A stretch of DNA of 64,000 bases from Trochalopteron elliotii (Eukaryota > Chordata > Aves > Passeriformes > Leiothrichidae), in the NCBI GenBank assembly GCA_024734555.1, contig JANPWX010000619.1:3036666-3100665 (forward strand). The letters run 5' to 3'. Position 1 is the first letter of the stretch. The number at the start of each line of letters is the position of its first letter. The position numbers and the translations under genes were made by a program. The notes below the pieces were generated by a model. That model saw only the letters and a list, made by a program, of their open reading frames with translations. It did no database searches and had not been told where the DNA came from. Shown here in pieces: positions 51,432-64,000 of this stretch.

Positions 51432-52940
51432 CACACACACACTTGTAATAGAACAGAAATTGCAGCTGCTACCTTGTGCCATTTTTTTGGTTGAAAATAT
51501 CAGCACCACTAAAGACGACTCTGGATGAATTACTGCCAAAAAATACATCTACATAAAAATACATGTTGCAACAGTACTTACTGAACTGGTTGTACATGTG
51601 TGTTTTTGACAAAATGCAGAAATCTACTTGCAGGCAGACTTTCATCCAATGGCAAGACTGATGTGATGAATAAAGCTTTGGCTGTATCAGTACAGAGAAG
51701 TCCATGGAAAACGACTACCCTATCATTGCCTATGGAAAATTTTGTTTTTAAAAAATCCAAACAAGCATGTGTTGTTAGCAATTTTTTTTCCTTTGTATTG
51801 AATAATCCAAGGGTAATTCAGAGGCTAAAAGAGCAGCAGTGCTAATTGGAAGTATTCTCTCTGCAAAAACTGCAAAGCAGAGAATCATAAACTCAAACTG
51901 GAAGTGGTAGAATGATTTCACTGATAATACTCATGTACATTTCATTACCCTTTTTGACCCCGGTCACTAGCAAAATGTAAAACCTATGATTAAAAATAAA
52001 GATTTTTTTAATATTAAAAAAGTTATTACTGGTAAAAACTGAAAGAGATGCATTAGCTTCCACTAGTAAATTCTCACTTTTTCACAATGCTGTAGTGTTG
52101 TTTAAAGAACATAGAAATGAAATGCACATTTCTCTCTCTCTCTCCTATGGTAGTACATCTGATTATTTACAAATAGATATTTTAAACAATGCTCTGAACT
52201 TGTGTTGCTAGTTTTACTGAGGAGTGAGACACTGTATTGCTAGGAATTCTGCTTCAGGACGATTCAAAGCAAATGCCAAATTATTACATTTTAGATTATG
52301 ATCTAGTTAGAAACTCACATAACATTTCCATGATGTGTAAATAGTTACAATTAATTTCCATTTTCTGTTATGTAGCATGTGTAATGCCTAATGTGGATTT
52401 ATGATTTTGACAGTTTTACAGATATTAACTTCACGGTCCTTTCCTTTTGTGAATTTTAGTAGAAGTGCAGTGTTATGCATAATTTTAAGGAGCATTAACT
52501 TTTTCAGGTTGCTCAGACTCACAGGAAATAATTTGCTTCCTTATCCTAAAAAATACAATGGCCTTTTTGAGTGAGAAAAGACTTATGCCCAGATGCTTTA
52601 TAATTTATATCTGTTTTTTCAAACTACTGAAAAAGCGCAGCCTGTGGGCAGAGAAATCTCATTACTTAAAATGTACATTTCAAGAGAATTTGAAGTTGTA
52701 TGTATATATGTATGTATTTGAATGGATTTTAAGTTTGATAGGAAAATTGATTGGAGATCATACATTGTGAATACATTAGGTTTATTAAGACAAAACATGC
52801 ATGAAGGGCAATTACTGCTAGTGTTGCTATATTAGTATGAATGTTAATAGCATGTTTGTTTTTGAAATGGGTTATGCATTCTGGTAAATGTCTGCTTGAA
52901 TCTAGTCATCTGTGTATCACTTGTCTAAGTACTCTCATTT
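49601..52940. other. Non-coding AT-rich DNA
   Basis: No gene. The CT/CA microsatellite is listed separately. A short CT run is at 52,132-52,144 and a TATG-rich run at about 52,697-52,720. Confidence 0.55.
51388..51442. repeat. Compound CT/CA microsatellite
   Basis: About twelve TC units (51388-51410) run straight into about fifteen CA units with one CC interruption (51411-51442). The frames through it are artefacts. Confidence 0.97.
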
Positions 52941-54450
52941 AAGATGCCATATCCCTTCTTGTAGCAATAAAGGGGTAAAGCAACATTAATATTAAATAAT
53001 TAGAAAAACAAAAGGGGAATGATTAAACATATTTACATAATTGAAATAACACTGAGTCGCAGTGGGAAATCGGGACAATGTTGTCTCCTTTCAAAGTAAT
53101 TCATAATTCAGATTTTTAATTATGGCATATTCATTCATTTAAAGATGATTCTGGATGAGAGGGCCACTAATGAAATACAATCATTAGCATCTAAACAAAG
53201 TAATTTAGAAAGTCTCCTTTCGGGGAAAAGATTTCTAGAACATCATCAATCACACAAGATATGCAAAAACAAGCAATTAAACCACACACAAGAACTACAA
53301 CAACCTTATATATTAGTAATGTACACATGAAAACATAACTGATTACAATGATTAGAGTAGGGTAGTGTGGTTAATTTGTATGTTATGTAGTAATTTCATG
53401 GAAGAATGTACCAGGACAGACACATCTCACAAAAAATGAATGCCATGCCATTGATATATATTTCAAATATATTAATGTCATTGTAGTCAGTGCCAGGTTA
53501 TCAATAAAAATCCAGTGATGAAAATCTGGAATCATGTTCTTCAAAATGTGTAACTCCCCGACTATGAACCCTGGACTATAGTTTTGGCTTGGGGTTTATT
53601 CTGTTTATTTATTTTTTCCTATTTGTATTGTATTTGATTTTATTGAATTGACAAAATACAGGCTTAGGAAGATATTTCATGAGAGAAGCAGGTGCTGCAT
53701 TAGTTTCTCATTAACTGCTCAAATCCTGCTCTGGGTTATAGCAACAAGGAGTTCATAGACATAAATGGGTCAGTGATTTACAGGGTCTTTCCATATACAC
53801 AATTACAATTCATTAAACATGTGGCAGCATTAAATGGATGGAGCAATTCTGCACGATTTTAATGTCTGTGTGCAGTGTCCTGTTAAAGCAACACAAAAAG
53901 GCTGGCTTTAAACACCTTCTTCTTTAAGTTAAATTATAATCTGGTTGTAAAGCCATACCATTTCTGCCTCTCACGTAAAGAAAAGGCAGAAACAGTGATG
54001 TGTGTGTGTGCGAGGAGCATCCTGCCGTGGTGAGGCGGGAGCGGCTGGTGTAGCTGTGCTGCCTTTCATAACCACCAGGCTTAGAAGCCAAAATATGTTC
54101 TATTGGGTACTCAAAAGATAAAAATACTGGTTAATTTTCAACAGTGCTCCTTCATTTGACTTTACAATTTATAGCAGTGAACATTAATGCAAGAATAGCT
54201 TGGTTGAGGAGGAGTTTAAAATTAGAGCACCTCTTCTCATTAGCCCCAGCAGCCTGACCCAGGGTGAACTGAGAAGTAATTTGCTGCCAGATCCTCATTT
54301 TGCTTCTGTTATCACTCCTTGTAAATGAAGCGCAGCAATTTATTGTAGCACCTCAAGGAGTCAAGAACATAATGTGTAAAACACATACAAAAAAAATCTT
54401 TCTTCACATTCATTAACACCCAGCACATAGAGGCTGTTCACTTTTCACTC
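52941..54450. promoter_or_regulatory. Possible cluster of conserved non-coding elements
   Basis: There is no coding frame, no repeat and no simple-sequence tract, but there are several blocks with homeobox-like TAATTA/ATTA/CATTAA words and even composition, notably about 53,040-53,230, 53,790-53,900 and 54,140-54,370. This is the texture typical of conserved enhancers near developmental genes. It is an impression from base composition only. Alignment to chicken or mammal would be needed. Confidence 0.25.
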
Positions 54451-57400
54451 TAATGAAGGAGGGGGATCTTAAATATAAAGCTTTCCAGGCAGTGAAGAAG
54501 GCCTCTTCAGGTCATTAGACAGAAGCTGAGTTGGACAGAAGAAAGGTCATTGACAAAAAAGGGAGAATGGCAATATGATGAAAAATAGAAAATGGATAAA
54601 AGAAGAGACTTTAGAAAGCTCAGAGAATGGAAAGTACATTTTTGGCATCAGTGATCAACCTTTCTTGTCTCTATGTTCATTTTCTGTTGTCAGTGAAGAA
54701 AATAATATCTGGCTTTTTATTTAGCTGGGAATTGCTCTTGTGTTTGGTCAATTCTCATTTCATCATCCTTGATCTGACCTTGCGGGAAGCATTAATAGGT
54801 CTATTTTTAAGGAACCTTTGTCTGCTGGCTATAAATTCAGCCCTTCATTTTGCTCTTTTTTTATTAAAAACATGCAGTTTACCAGATTTTAATGTATTCT
54901 GATTATGTAACTGACACTTTCCCCTTATGGAGATTATTTGTCTCACTAGTCCTGATTAACACTTTGAGTTTATAGCTGTATATTAACACCACATTCAGGA
55001 ATATTAGGAAACTCCTATATGCAAATTAATTTATATTGGTAATAGAAACAGATGAACTTAAAGAGGAGTTGGGAGCACTCCTTGAACATGTGCTGAATGC
55101 AGAAGATGTCTACTTAGGGGTGGAAGGTACCTAAGCCAAGAGGCATAGAAACTCATGGAAAATACCCTTTTGTTATTTACCAGTGTCAAGTGGCAGAACA
55201 GTTGAATTCTGCAGTTCTGTAGCAGTCACCATTGAGTGATTTTTTTCCACAAATGCATATAACTTGCATTGATTTAACTAGTTTTTGACATGTATTTGGG
55301 AATAAAGATACAACAAAATAGGGAGGTTTTTTTGTGTGTTACCATGTTTGTTGTTATGGACAAGGAAATATTTTTTCCTCTCATAATATATTTTTTTATG
55401 TTTGCCCACATCCCATTGCTGGATCTTTGCTTGTACAAGGTAATCTCATAAATTAGAGTGTATATATTTTACAGTAAATGATTTCCCATTTAGTTAACAG
55501 CATGAGACCATTATCTTGTGACAAAACTCTGCTCCAGTGAAGACTCTTCATTAAATAAGTAATCACCCTTTACATACAATGGAATTAGTATATAAATATA
55601 CCATGTTAAAAAGCCATCATTTGACAACAACATGACCTACATCAAATTATGCCTTACTCTTCTAATCCTTCTGGAAACTGGTCTGCAGTTACAACCCTTG
55701 GATATTCATAGACCAAAAACCTCTGACAGAAATCAGCTGTCAACATATTCAGTGTATCAAAGAGAAATTAGAGATTATTTTGGAACTCCACGAGGGTTTG
55801 GTTTTACTTTCCTCTAAGAAGCCTTATGAATTATGCATGTAAATAATGCTCCAGACCATTTTTTTTGCTGCTAAGCAGGAACAGCAGGTTGCGCCAAAAC
55901 TTCACCACTGTACTCCCAGTTCTGTCAGTTCTCTCAGTTCAGCTGCTCTCTTGGTATTAAGTTGTGGTATTCTTTTTAACCCAGACAGCTTGGCAGATAG
56001 AGGTTAAGGAATGGTTAGATGAATGGTCAGAAAGGAAGATCATTTGCCTTGTCAGTACTGAAAACCATGTTTAAGATGAGGAAGGCAGACTTCCACTCCC
56101 AGTCCATTCACTAGCAGTTAAAACCATTTGTCTACTTGTTTAAGTCATTGATTTCACCTTCCTGCTCATTATCAAGCAGAGTATAATTAAAGGGAGCAGA
56201 CATGGGGTCTTCCAAAATTCTTGAATGTTGAGTAGATTTAAATACGGCTTCTCCTGAGTCCATGTTCATTTCCACACAGTTGTTCATTGACAGGAACAGT
56301 CTGACATCAGTTTGGCCAAAGCTTTCAGCAAAGTTATGTTCATGCACAAGTATTTTGTGGTGTCAAATAAAGTACTCCTGGGCTACCATTTGTTTTCTTT
56401 TTTGACAATATTTACCATGAAATACACGTATTTTCCAGACAGTCCTGGAATTATAATTGTTATGGGAATTACAGTTTTCTATGGAAAGTCTTCCTCATCC
56501 CTCTGCTTATCTGAGACTCAGCTGAGCCCTTTTGTTGAGTTCAAAGGAGTGTGTCCTGGAGCACTGGAGGACAGAGCTCAGCTGGCTGGAGGGAAGAAAG
56601 GGGACATTACTTGTGTTGTACCTTTATGCCCAGGATAGCCAGCTGTAATTGGGAAACCATTGCTGTTCAAACTGCTCTTTGTGTAGCTCTGGATGTTTAC
56701 ATCACATTCTCCAAGAAGAAAATGATAACACAACAAGAAATGGTAGCACAACACAACAGCAGCAATACTGATACCTGCTCAGTGGTACAATAGTACATTT
56801 ACAAGACATACAACACATACATTTACAATGGCATAGAGCCATTACAGACAAACCCAGGGATTTGTAGACCAAATTTGAAGCTGGGATATTTAGTGAAATA
56901 TGCACCTATTCAGTCCCTCATGTTGGCTAGCTAACAAAAAAGAATTCTTTCCTCCATGACTGGAGGTCCTGTTTACTCCATGGTCCCTCTGGGATAGAGT
57001 CACATTGCACCTCCTTACCAAGAGCCAGAAGGCATCACAAAGGGATCTTTCACTCTGAAGGGAAGGGCTCCTGCCTGATGTTGTGAACACCATGACAAGT
57101 CTAAGTTATTGAAAGTCTTTCTAAGCTAAAAAACCTCTTTCTCCTTTTCCCCCTAAAAGCTAAAAAAGTGAATTGCTATTAAATCAATTGAGTTTTCAAA
57201 AATACCCCATGAACAATATGATCTGCGACAACTTTAAAAGGATGTAATATTTATTCATAACTCAGTCAGGCAAGACTGCAGTATTCTTTTATCTGATATC
57301 CAAACCTCAACATTTTACTTCCTTCAACAACTTCCTACTTTTCTAAAGGATAAGACATCTCATGTAACTTGTACCTGAGATACACACCTCATTTCTATAG

Positions 57401-59187
57401 CTACAAGTGTATTGTTGAAGCTTAGACAATAATTAACAATGTTGAATCAGGAACAGCAATATCTCACAGAATATTCACTTATTGAATAGTTCCTTAAAAT
57501 AAAGGAAACAAAATGTTTGAGAAAGGAGGGACTGACTAGTTTCAAAGTCCTGAACCCTTTGTTCTACAGGTATCCAAATGAAAGATTTTTTCATTTTTTG
57601 GAGAATATTATGAAAATATCTCAAAATTTCACTTCTGAAATCCCTTGATGATGTTCTGGTCTTTCCTATCCTGTCCATTTACTTGAAGTTGATGAAGAAA
57701 AAGGAAATGGGGAAAATGGAAGGCAAAAATAAGACAAAACTTACCAACCATAACCTCTCATTTCTCATAGTACGCTTACATAAAAAGACAACATTTCCAA
57801 AGCCCAGTTTCCATTTTTTTCTTGTAAGAGGTTTGATCTTTTCAAGGTTCAAAATAGTTGTTAATGAAAACTGCCAGTGAAGTTCTAGAGGTAGATTTTT
57901 CTTTTATCATCAGTGTAAAAACAATTATTTTTACAGTGTGTGTTCTAGCCATGTGTATTGTATGTACATTAAAGATACGTGTATACACTTGCTTTCATTT
58001 TCTTGTACAATCCTTTCTAAGCCTTGCCTCCATTCAAACCTCCTCTTTCTCCACTCTTTTTTCATTCAGTTCTGTTCTTCTATATTTTTAACTCACCTTG
58101 AGGTTTAAAATAGTGAAGACTGCCTTCTGTTTATTACTGGAGTGTAGAATACAAAGAGCTTTTATGTTGATTGTCACTCTGCGTGGTGGGGAAGGAAGAA
58201 CAAACTGGGAGAGGTGAGCAAACGAAGGCGCAGAACGGGGAAATGGTCCTGCTCCTGCCCTCTGTAATTCGCAGACTATTCTAGACACTAAAATTGTGAC
58301 AGCTTGATCTTGTGATAAAGATGTTAACAAGAAGAGAAAATGACATTAATTTAATCTATTCTTGCAGGTCATGCTGAAATGAGACTGTGATTATTATAAT
58401 ACAAAATTATAATAATAAATATGGAAGTAATTTCACAATTCTTTACAGATACTATTCACAATCCTTTCACATGCAAATGTCCTGTCCCGTCCTTCACAAC
58501 AGTGATTTTTGGTGCCATCCAAAGCTCTAATTCAACATCTTCTAATAGTTGATTCCATAATTACTTTATATGGCAAGAACAATGTAAAATACTATTCCAG
58601 ATTAAGATCTCAAGATGGCTTTACTTTAATATTATTTCCGCTGGGCCTTCCCCTCAGGACATTTCTGATTTAGACATTTTCCACATTTTAAGAAGCAAAT
58701 TAGGCCATCAGTATTCTCAGCTCATAGTACATTAATAACCAAACAGTGTGCAAAACCAAAAGTGTTTTAAAATAAAATATTTAAAGATATTTTTGTATGA
58801 ATGAAAGTAGTGATTTAATTTGCTGGTATTTTCACGAGCCAGACGAACCTGACACATTAATTCCCAAATCCTGAGAAGTTTGTGGGCAAATGGTTATTTA
58901 AATCTAAAAGGGATTTGGTGTTTAAAAATTCAGCATTTTTAGAAGTTCTTCACTCAGTTGACAAAATACCAAAAATACAAAGAAATACTCTTCCAAGGAG
59001 CAATTCAAACAGCAGCATTAAAATAATTGAAAAAATTCTAATCTAATCTAAAATTTTAATTCTAGTCTAATTGTAAAAATGAGACTGTGTCATCACAGTG
59101 TGTCCCTTTTTCCAGATTAGTTTATTTTAAAATGATTTTTACTAAGCAGTATGTGTGATTTAGTAAAGGCATTAGTAAAGGTGATTT

Positions 59188-59215
59188 TTCAGTAAAGGCA
59201 ATAACCTTTACTGAA
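59188..59215. repeat. Small perfect inverted repeat
   Basis: Arms TTCAGTAAAGG (59188-59198) and CCTTTACTGAA (59205-59215) with loop CAATAA. The word AGTAAAGG also occurs twice just upstream, at 59162 and 59174. Confidence 0.9.
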
Positions 59216-62200
59216 CAAAAGAGGCTGAGAGGCACCTGCCAGGCAGGAGTGTTGCTTTGCTGGGCAACGAGCCCTCGTAGTGTAGCTTCAGCAGCAGCAT
59301 CCCCTGCACGTTTTGTTGAGTTTACACCTTCTGTGTAATCTGGTAGATACAGAGGGTGGAGCTCAGCCTCTGCATTCTGCTTAATAGCCTCAATTACAGG
59401 TGGAAAAGCATACAGTATGTAAATCAGTACACACTAGATGTGATATAATTGCAAGGTCAGTGTGGACAATGTTTTGCTGAAGTGCTGCTATAAGTGAATA
59501 ATTTCAATGATGAAAGTGTAGTTTTTCATATTTGAGAGCTAATGTACTGAACTGCTCTTTCAGAAACATTGCTCCAATTGCACTGTAATGTTAGACTGCA
59601 GAAAAACAGTAACAGACAGATATTCCCCAACTTCAGCATGAAGCACCTATCTTAGCAGGTAATGTGGCATGTAGCTACCCATAATTGTACTAGGATTTGA
59701 AATACAGTGCATTTAGGATAGGGAGTCATAAGAGAGGACACTGGAGAGATTTCACAGTTGTAAGCAAAGACAGCAAGGCAGTAGTGTCCGTTCAGTCAGG
59801 ACACTGAAAGCACTGCAGAAGAGCACTGAAGCACAGTTGGTGGGCACTGGTCTGTGTCCTTTCTTCAAGAGCAAAGTCTCAGGATGCTATATCAATTTTG
59901 GAAAGATAACTGTGCTCTCCTTTTCTAACTATGCTTTGTTAATTTAAACAATTCAATTGATTTCAAGTAATAATATAAGTAATGTGCAATCCATTCAGTT
60001 TAGCTTTCAGCTATTATCGGGATTTATTTCAGCTTACAACTTCCACTGACTTATCAATTAAGATCTCACCTGATGTATTAAGGCAGAAATTATCAAGATA
60101 TTGAATTTAAAATGCCTTTAAACCATTTTTACAGGAGAGTTGCAGAAAAGTCCCCTGTTCTCCTTTGAAGCATCAATTATTCCCATAAAACAATTAAGCA
60201 TCAATTTGTTCTTCCATGTCGGTATAAGTAGATGATTCAGTGAACAGTTGCTTACACACTCAAATGCAGAAGCACTAATGATTTTAGCAGGATTTCTCTT
60301 GTGAGAGAAATACATATAATGATGAAGAACCAGAGCAGTCAAGATAGAAAACAAAAATCTAGCAGAATCATAACAAAGGGATTAACAAAGAACATTACTT
60401 GTATATAAATAAGCCTGTGATCATGTGGCATATTTGAAAGCAACACATCTCATTATCTGCGCCTATTTTCTTTATCATAGTTGTTATTTGTGAAGACTCT
60501 ATTTAAACTGATTTACTCTATTTTCACAGTTCTGATGTATAAAGATATGTTGAATGAAGCCAATTTCTACCCAATAATTTTTGCTGAACAGCAAAGTTCC
60601 TCTTCCTTAACTTAATTTTTCTGTTCCACATAGATTATTTCCTGTTTCACATAAGTTATTTCTGCTTTATTACGAAACTCAAGAAAGTATCTGGTTAAAA
60701 AGGATGTTTATTGGCAAGGGCCCAATTTACCACACATAAGCACATATACATTATTACTCTCACAGTGCAAAAGACTTGAGTTAGCCTTGCAAGTAACACC
60801 ATTTGTAACTAGATGGAAAAGGTCAGGAAAAAACACAACTCATTTTTCTATTCAAATGAGTGGTGTCAGGAATCATTCCTGGAGGGAAGCAGCAAATGTG
60901 ACTTGGAATAGTTATCTTTCTTCCTCTTCCTCCTCCCCATTTTCTTTTCATTTTAGTGTAATGACTTTTGCTTATGTTTAACTAGCTGGGAGGATGGCAG
61001 AGAACCAAGCTCTGGAGGAAGCTCTATCAGATGTGTTACATACACTGTGATAAAATAAGTGAATTAAATATTATAAAAATAAAAACATTAGGTTCAGTTA
61101 TAAAAAGTCTGTGGAAAGTTTCTGCTTTTACAGGAAAAGGTGAAGGGCAATTTTTTATTTTTTAGTTTTATTTGTCTTCTTAAAGTAAACTTCACTGGTT
61201 TTCAATACAAGACCAAAATTTTTTAATTTTAAAGAACAATCCCTTTAATCAAAAGAGAAAAATGTGCATAATGAATTGCCATTGTTCTCAGATTAGCTTC
61301 CTTTCTGTTTCAACTGTTTGGTCAGGAATAAGTATATTATGCACTGTGATTACAAACATGAACAGTGACATTGAAAAAAGAAAAAGCTAATTGAGCAAGA
61401 TGGTTTTTACGCTATGGCCCAAACACAGAAACCCCTTGAAAACATCCTGCTGGCATCAATATTCCCCTGTGCATGGCAGCAAGACTCTTCCCAGCTCAGG
61501 GAAGGTAGTGCTCACTCTTAAACCCATGCACCATATTTTGTGCTATTGATATTTAAGTGGCAATCATTTATGGAAAATAAAATTGATTTTCATGATCTTT
61601 TATAGGTAATGGGAATCACTGGAAGACACAGGGAAACAGCTAGAGTCACCAGAAGCCCTGTGGTGGCCATTCAGTAAGGATTGTTTTGAAATAGCCACTT
61701 GCATGCTGTTACTGCATTACAAAGAGGAAACATCTAAGTGCTCATTTTAGGAGTTGATTTGGATGAACAAATGTCAAAAGATGTCTATTCCCTTACTGAT
61801 ACCAGCCACCTACAGACAGGAGAAAAGATCTTCTAAAATGACAGTATTATAACAAGAGCAAAATACATTTGCCATATAAATAAAATAAACGTATTCAAAT
61901 AGTGGAATTAACACACTAAGAGGATTTCTGTGAGCAGGTGAATTCTGTGTATAACATAATCAAATTGTCAACATTGTTTCATCTAGTCCTACTTCTATTA
62001 ATTTCCTGGAAACTTCCCAAGGAGGAATATCCTAGTACTAGGAGAAAGACATACCTCTTTTATAAAAAAAACTTTCCTTGTGAACATTTAATTTACTGAT
62101 ATCACTGAGTGACAGTGAGGAATAGCTGGTGGTGAAGAAAAGTTGACTTTTGTCCTTGTCCATCAGCTTTTGTCTTCTTCAAGTTCAGTGATCCTGTTTG

Positions 62201-62352
62201 GGGCCAGGGAATCTATTCATGTTCAATTAGGCCCAGCCCAGACTTGGGAAAAGAATCAATTCTTGCAGGCAGGGCAGGCAGCCAGTTGTGGTGAGGAGGG
62301 CAGAAACAAATATTGCAAAATGAGACAAAGAACATCAGTTTGCACAGGGTGG

Positions 62353-62373
62353 GCAGGCACGTGTAGTGCCTGC
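62353..62373. repeat. Small perfect inverted repeat
   Basis: Arms GCAGGCAC and GTGCCTGC around loop GTGTA. It contains the E-box CACGTG. No further context. Confidence 0.85.
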
Positions 62374-64000
62374 AGGATGAAAGCTACCCGCATCTGCACG
62401 GTAATTGTAAATGGACCCTGCAGTTCAGCAAGTTGATTAAGTTAACTTTTTGCTGGAAATATTGTTCTTGGTCATTAATTGTGGTCTTACTTCTTGTCCA
62501 GAATTTTTTTCTTTTCTGTGAGAACTTAATCAAGCTTAAAGAATCGCCATTCCAACCATGCAGCTGCTTTTTCTTTATCTTGCTGTATATACACAGGCTG
62601 GTCTTTACAATGTCCACTACAAAGGGGATAGTAGAAAACAATACATTTAACCTGATGTTCTGATAAAAGATGCCATTGGAAAAAAAAATAATTCTTTGAA
62701 ATGGAAGCTGATGAGGCAAAAATAGACAGTCTAAATAACATTGCTCCAAATGGTAGAGGTGGACAAACGATGCTAGAGTACATTATTCCACTCCACTGGA
62801 TGAAGTGACTTTCAAGGACTGATTAGCTCCATGTCTGAGAGGGTTAGCCCCCTGCCTGTTATAACAAGTGCCTATGAAAGGGAGAGCTGATCCGGCAACT
62901 GGCTATGCCAACCGTGAAGTTATTTCAATACTTTCTCTTCTAACACATTGATTAATTCCATCATCATTTTGAAACCCCATTTTATAATTTTCTAATAGAT
63001 AGTTTTCTAATAAAGAGAAGTTAGAAGGTGTAAAACTTTGACTTCTTCTCAGTGATGCTATCACCCCCTCTGCAGATTTTACCATTTCTGGCTCTCTGCA
63101 AGCTCTGTGTGCTGAAGATGATGCTTTTTCATGACTGAAAAGCTTTATTTTTACAATGAAGCCTTTAATATCCTGGTGACAAAGTCACATCATGAATTGT
63201 CCGCACTGAAGATGTACTAATTTTACTGTAAATACTAATGTTAAATGCCTCCATTATTTCTATCCTTTCTCCTCATTTTTCCCTTTGTTACGAGTATTAA
63301 GCCAAATGTGATACAAACAAATGACTGCTGTCCTTGGGATCACACAACAAATACACCACAATACACAAGGGAAAGCTCCAAAGTATCATCTTGTATTTTT
63401 AGTATCACCTAATAGTTTCGATCATGTAAGAGATTGTAAACAGCCAGTAAGGAGGAAAAAGAGCTCCCATTAGCTAGTGGAAGTTCTCACTTGTGCACTT
63501 GGAAACGCAACGATTTGCAAAATATAGAGCCTAATATTTAGTGGAATTGCAATAACGCAAATTATATAGATCACAAGCATTTTGGTTTTGTAGAGCAGTT
63601 CCTATAATGACATGTTAAAACCATTCTGAAAATGCAGTTATCAGGCTACACAAGGGGTGGGGCGCAGCTCAAACCTTCTGTTTCTTCTGAGACATTCAGC
63701 TCTGCAGGAAGATCTAAAGGTTCCCTGGTCTGGGGGTGTAAGAATGGAGAGAAATAATGGCTCTTCCGCCCAGTGCTTGGGATGCCCTCCGGCTAAAGAC
63801 AGGCTTCCTGATTTTATCCCTTGGTTCAGGAGTGTTTCAGGATTTTACCCAGAGACTGTTTAATGTGTCCTTTGCATGTTGATGAAAACAGTACTTGCTG
63901 CTGAAAGGGGTTTTTTTGCAGTAATATTTGTAAATAAGAAAGCTGCAACTCCCTTCACTCTTCACAGTGAATCAGGGCCTGCTTCATACAGCAGGTGACA

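Larger units (their letters stand above)
54451..64000. other. Non-coding AT-rich DNA
   Basis: No supported gene. Frames at minus 56,132-56,347, plus 62,143-62,436 and minus 62,384-62,749 were considered and not accepted. Two small perfect hairpins are at 59,188-59,215 and 62,353-62,373. Parts of 58,790-58,930 and 63,420-63,640 resemble the conserved-element texture seen at 53 kb. Confidence 0.5.

Noticed and set aside
62143..62749. 97-codon plus and 121-codon minus frames, the plus one cysteine-rich near its end
   Set aside because: They overlap on opposite strands, have no convincing paired splice sites and no recognisable family.
1..64000. CRISPR arrays, operons, tRNA or rRNA genes, phage or plasmid modules
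   Set aside because: None seen. The composition, LINE/LTR content and CpG depletion are those of a vertebrate nuclear genome.

Overview
The window looks like avian, probably songbird, nuclear DNA. It carries CR1 LINE fragments with bird-type 3' ends, solo and truncated LTRs of endogenous retroviruses, few repeats overall, simple-sequence tracts and one compact CpG island in AT-rich surroundings. No prokaryotic, plasmid or phage features are visible. The songbird placement is an inference from the repeat types and cannot be proven without a search.

No complete protein-coding gene can be read. Nearly all 64 kb is intron or intergenic DNA, and most short open frames look like chance. Five places could hold exons. 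(1) A minus-strand frame at 15,214-15,430 is bounded by good splice signals. (2) A minus-strand frame at 22,560-22,815 has a good acceptor and its own stop. (3) A plus-strand, probably untranslated exon at about 20,688-20,992 ends in a donor. (4) A weak plus-strand series lies at about 25.3, 26.2 and 27.4 kb, ending in a stop and a nearby AATAAA. (5) The CpG island at 37.5-38.25 kb is probably a promoter and has donor-like sites facing both ways.

Layout: 1-4.1 kb is plain DNA with one GC-rich patch. 4.15-5.9 kb is a CR1 LINE split by a solo LTR with 5-bp target duplications. 5.9-20.6 kb is plain apart from a near-perfect 69-nt hairpin at 13.09 kb and the 15.2 kb exon candidate. 20.6-27.7 kb holds most exon candidates and a TATC microsatellite. 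28.5-28.8 kb is an ERV-derived fragment. 32.6 kb has a tandem duplication. 35.1-35.4 kb is a CR1 tail. 37.5-38.4 kb is the CpG island with an internal 45-bp duplication. 45.9-48.7 kb is a second copy of the 4.5 kb LTR, this time followed by a primer-binding-site-like sequence, plus an inverted pair of another repeat. 49.5 kb is a CR1 relic. 51.4 kb is a CT/CA microsatellite. About 52.95-54.45 kb has the texture of conserved non-coding DNA. The remainder is featureless by eye.

No new multi-gene system was found. The points most worth checking are the 13.09 kb hairpin, the two minus-strand exon candidates, the CpG island, and the LTR shared between 4.5 and 46.1 kb. All family assignments come from recognition by eye; no search or alignment was run.
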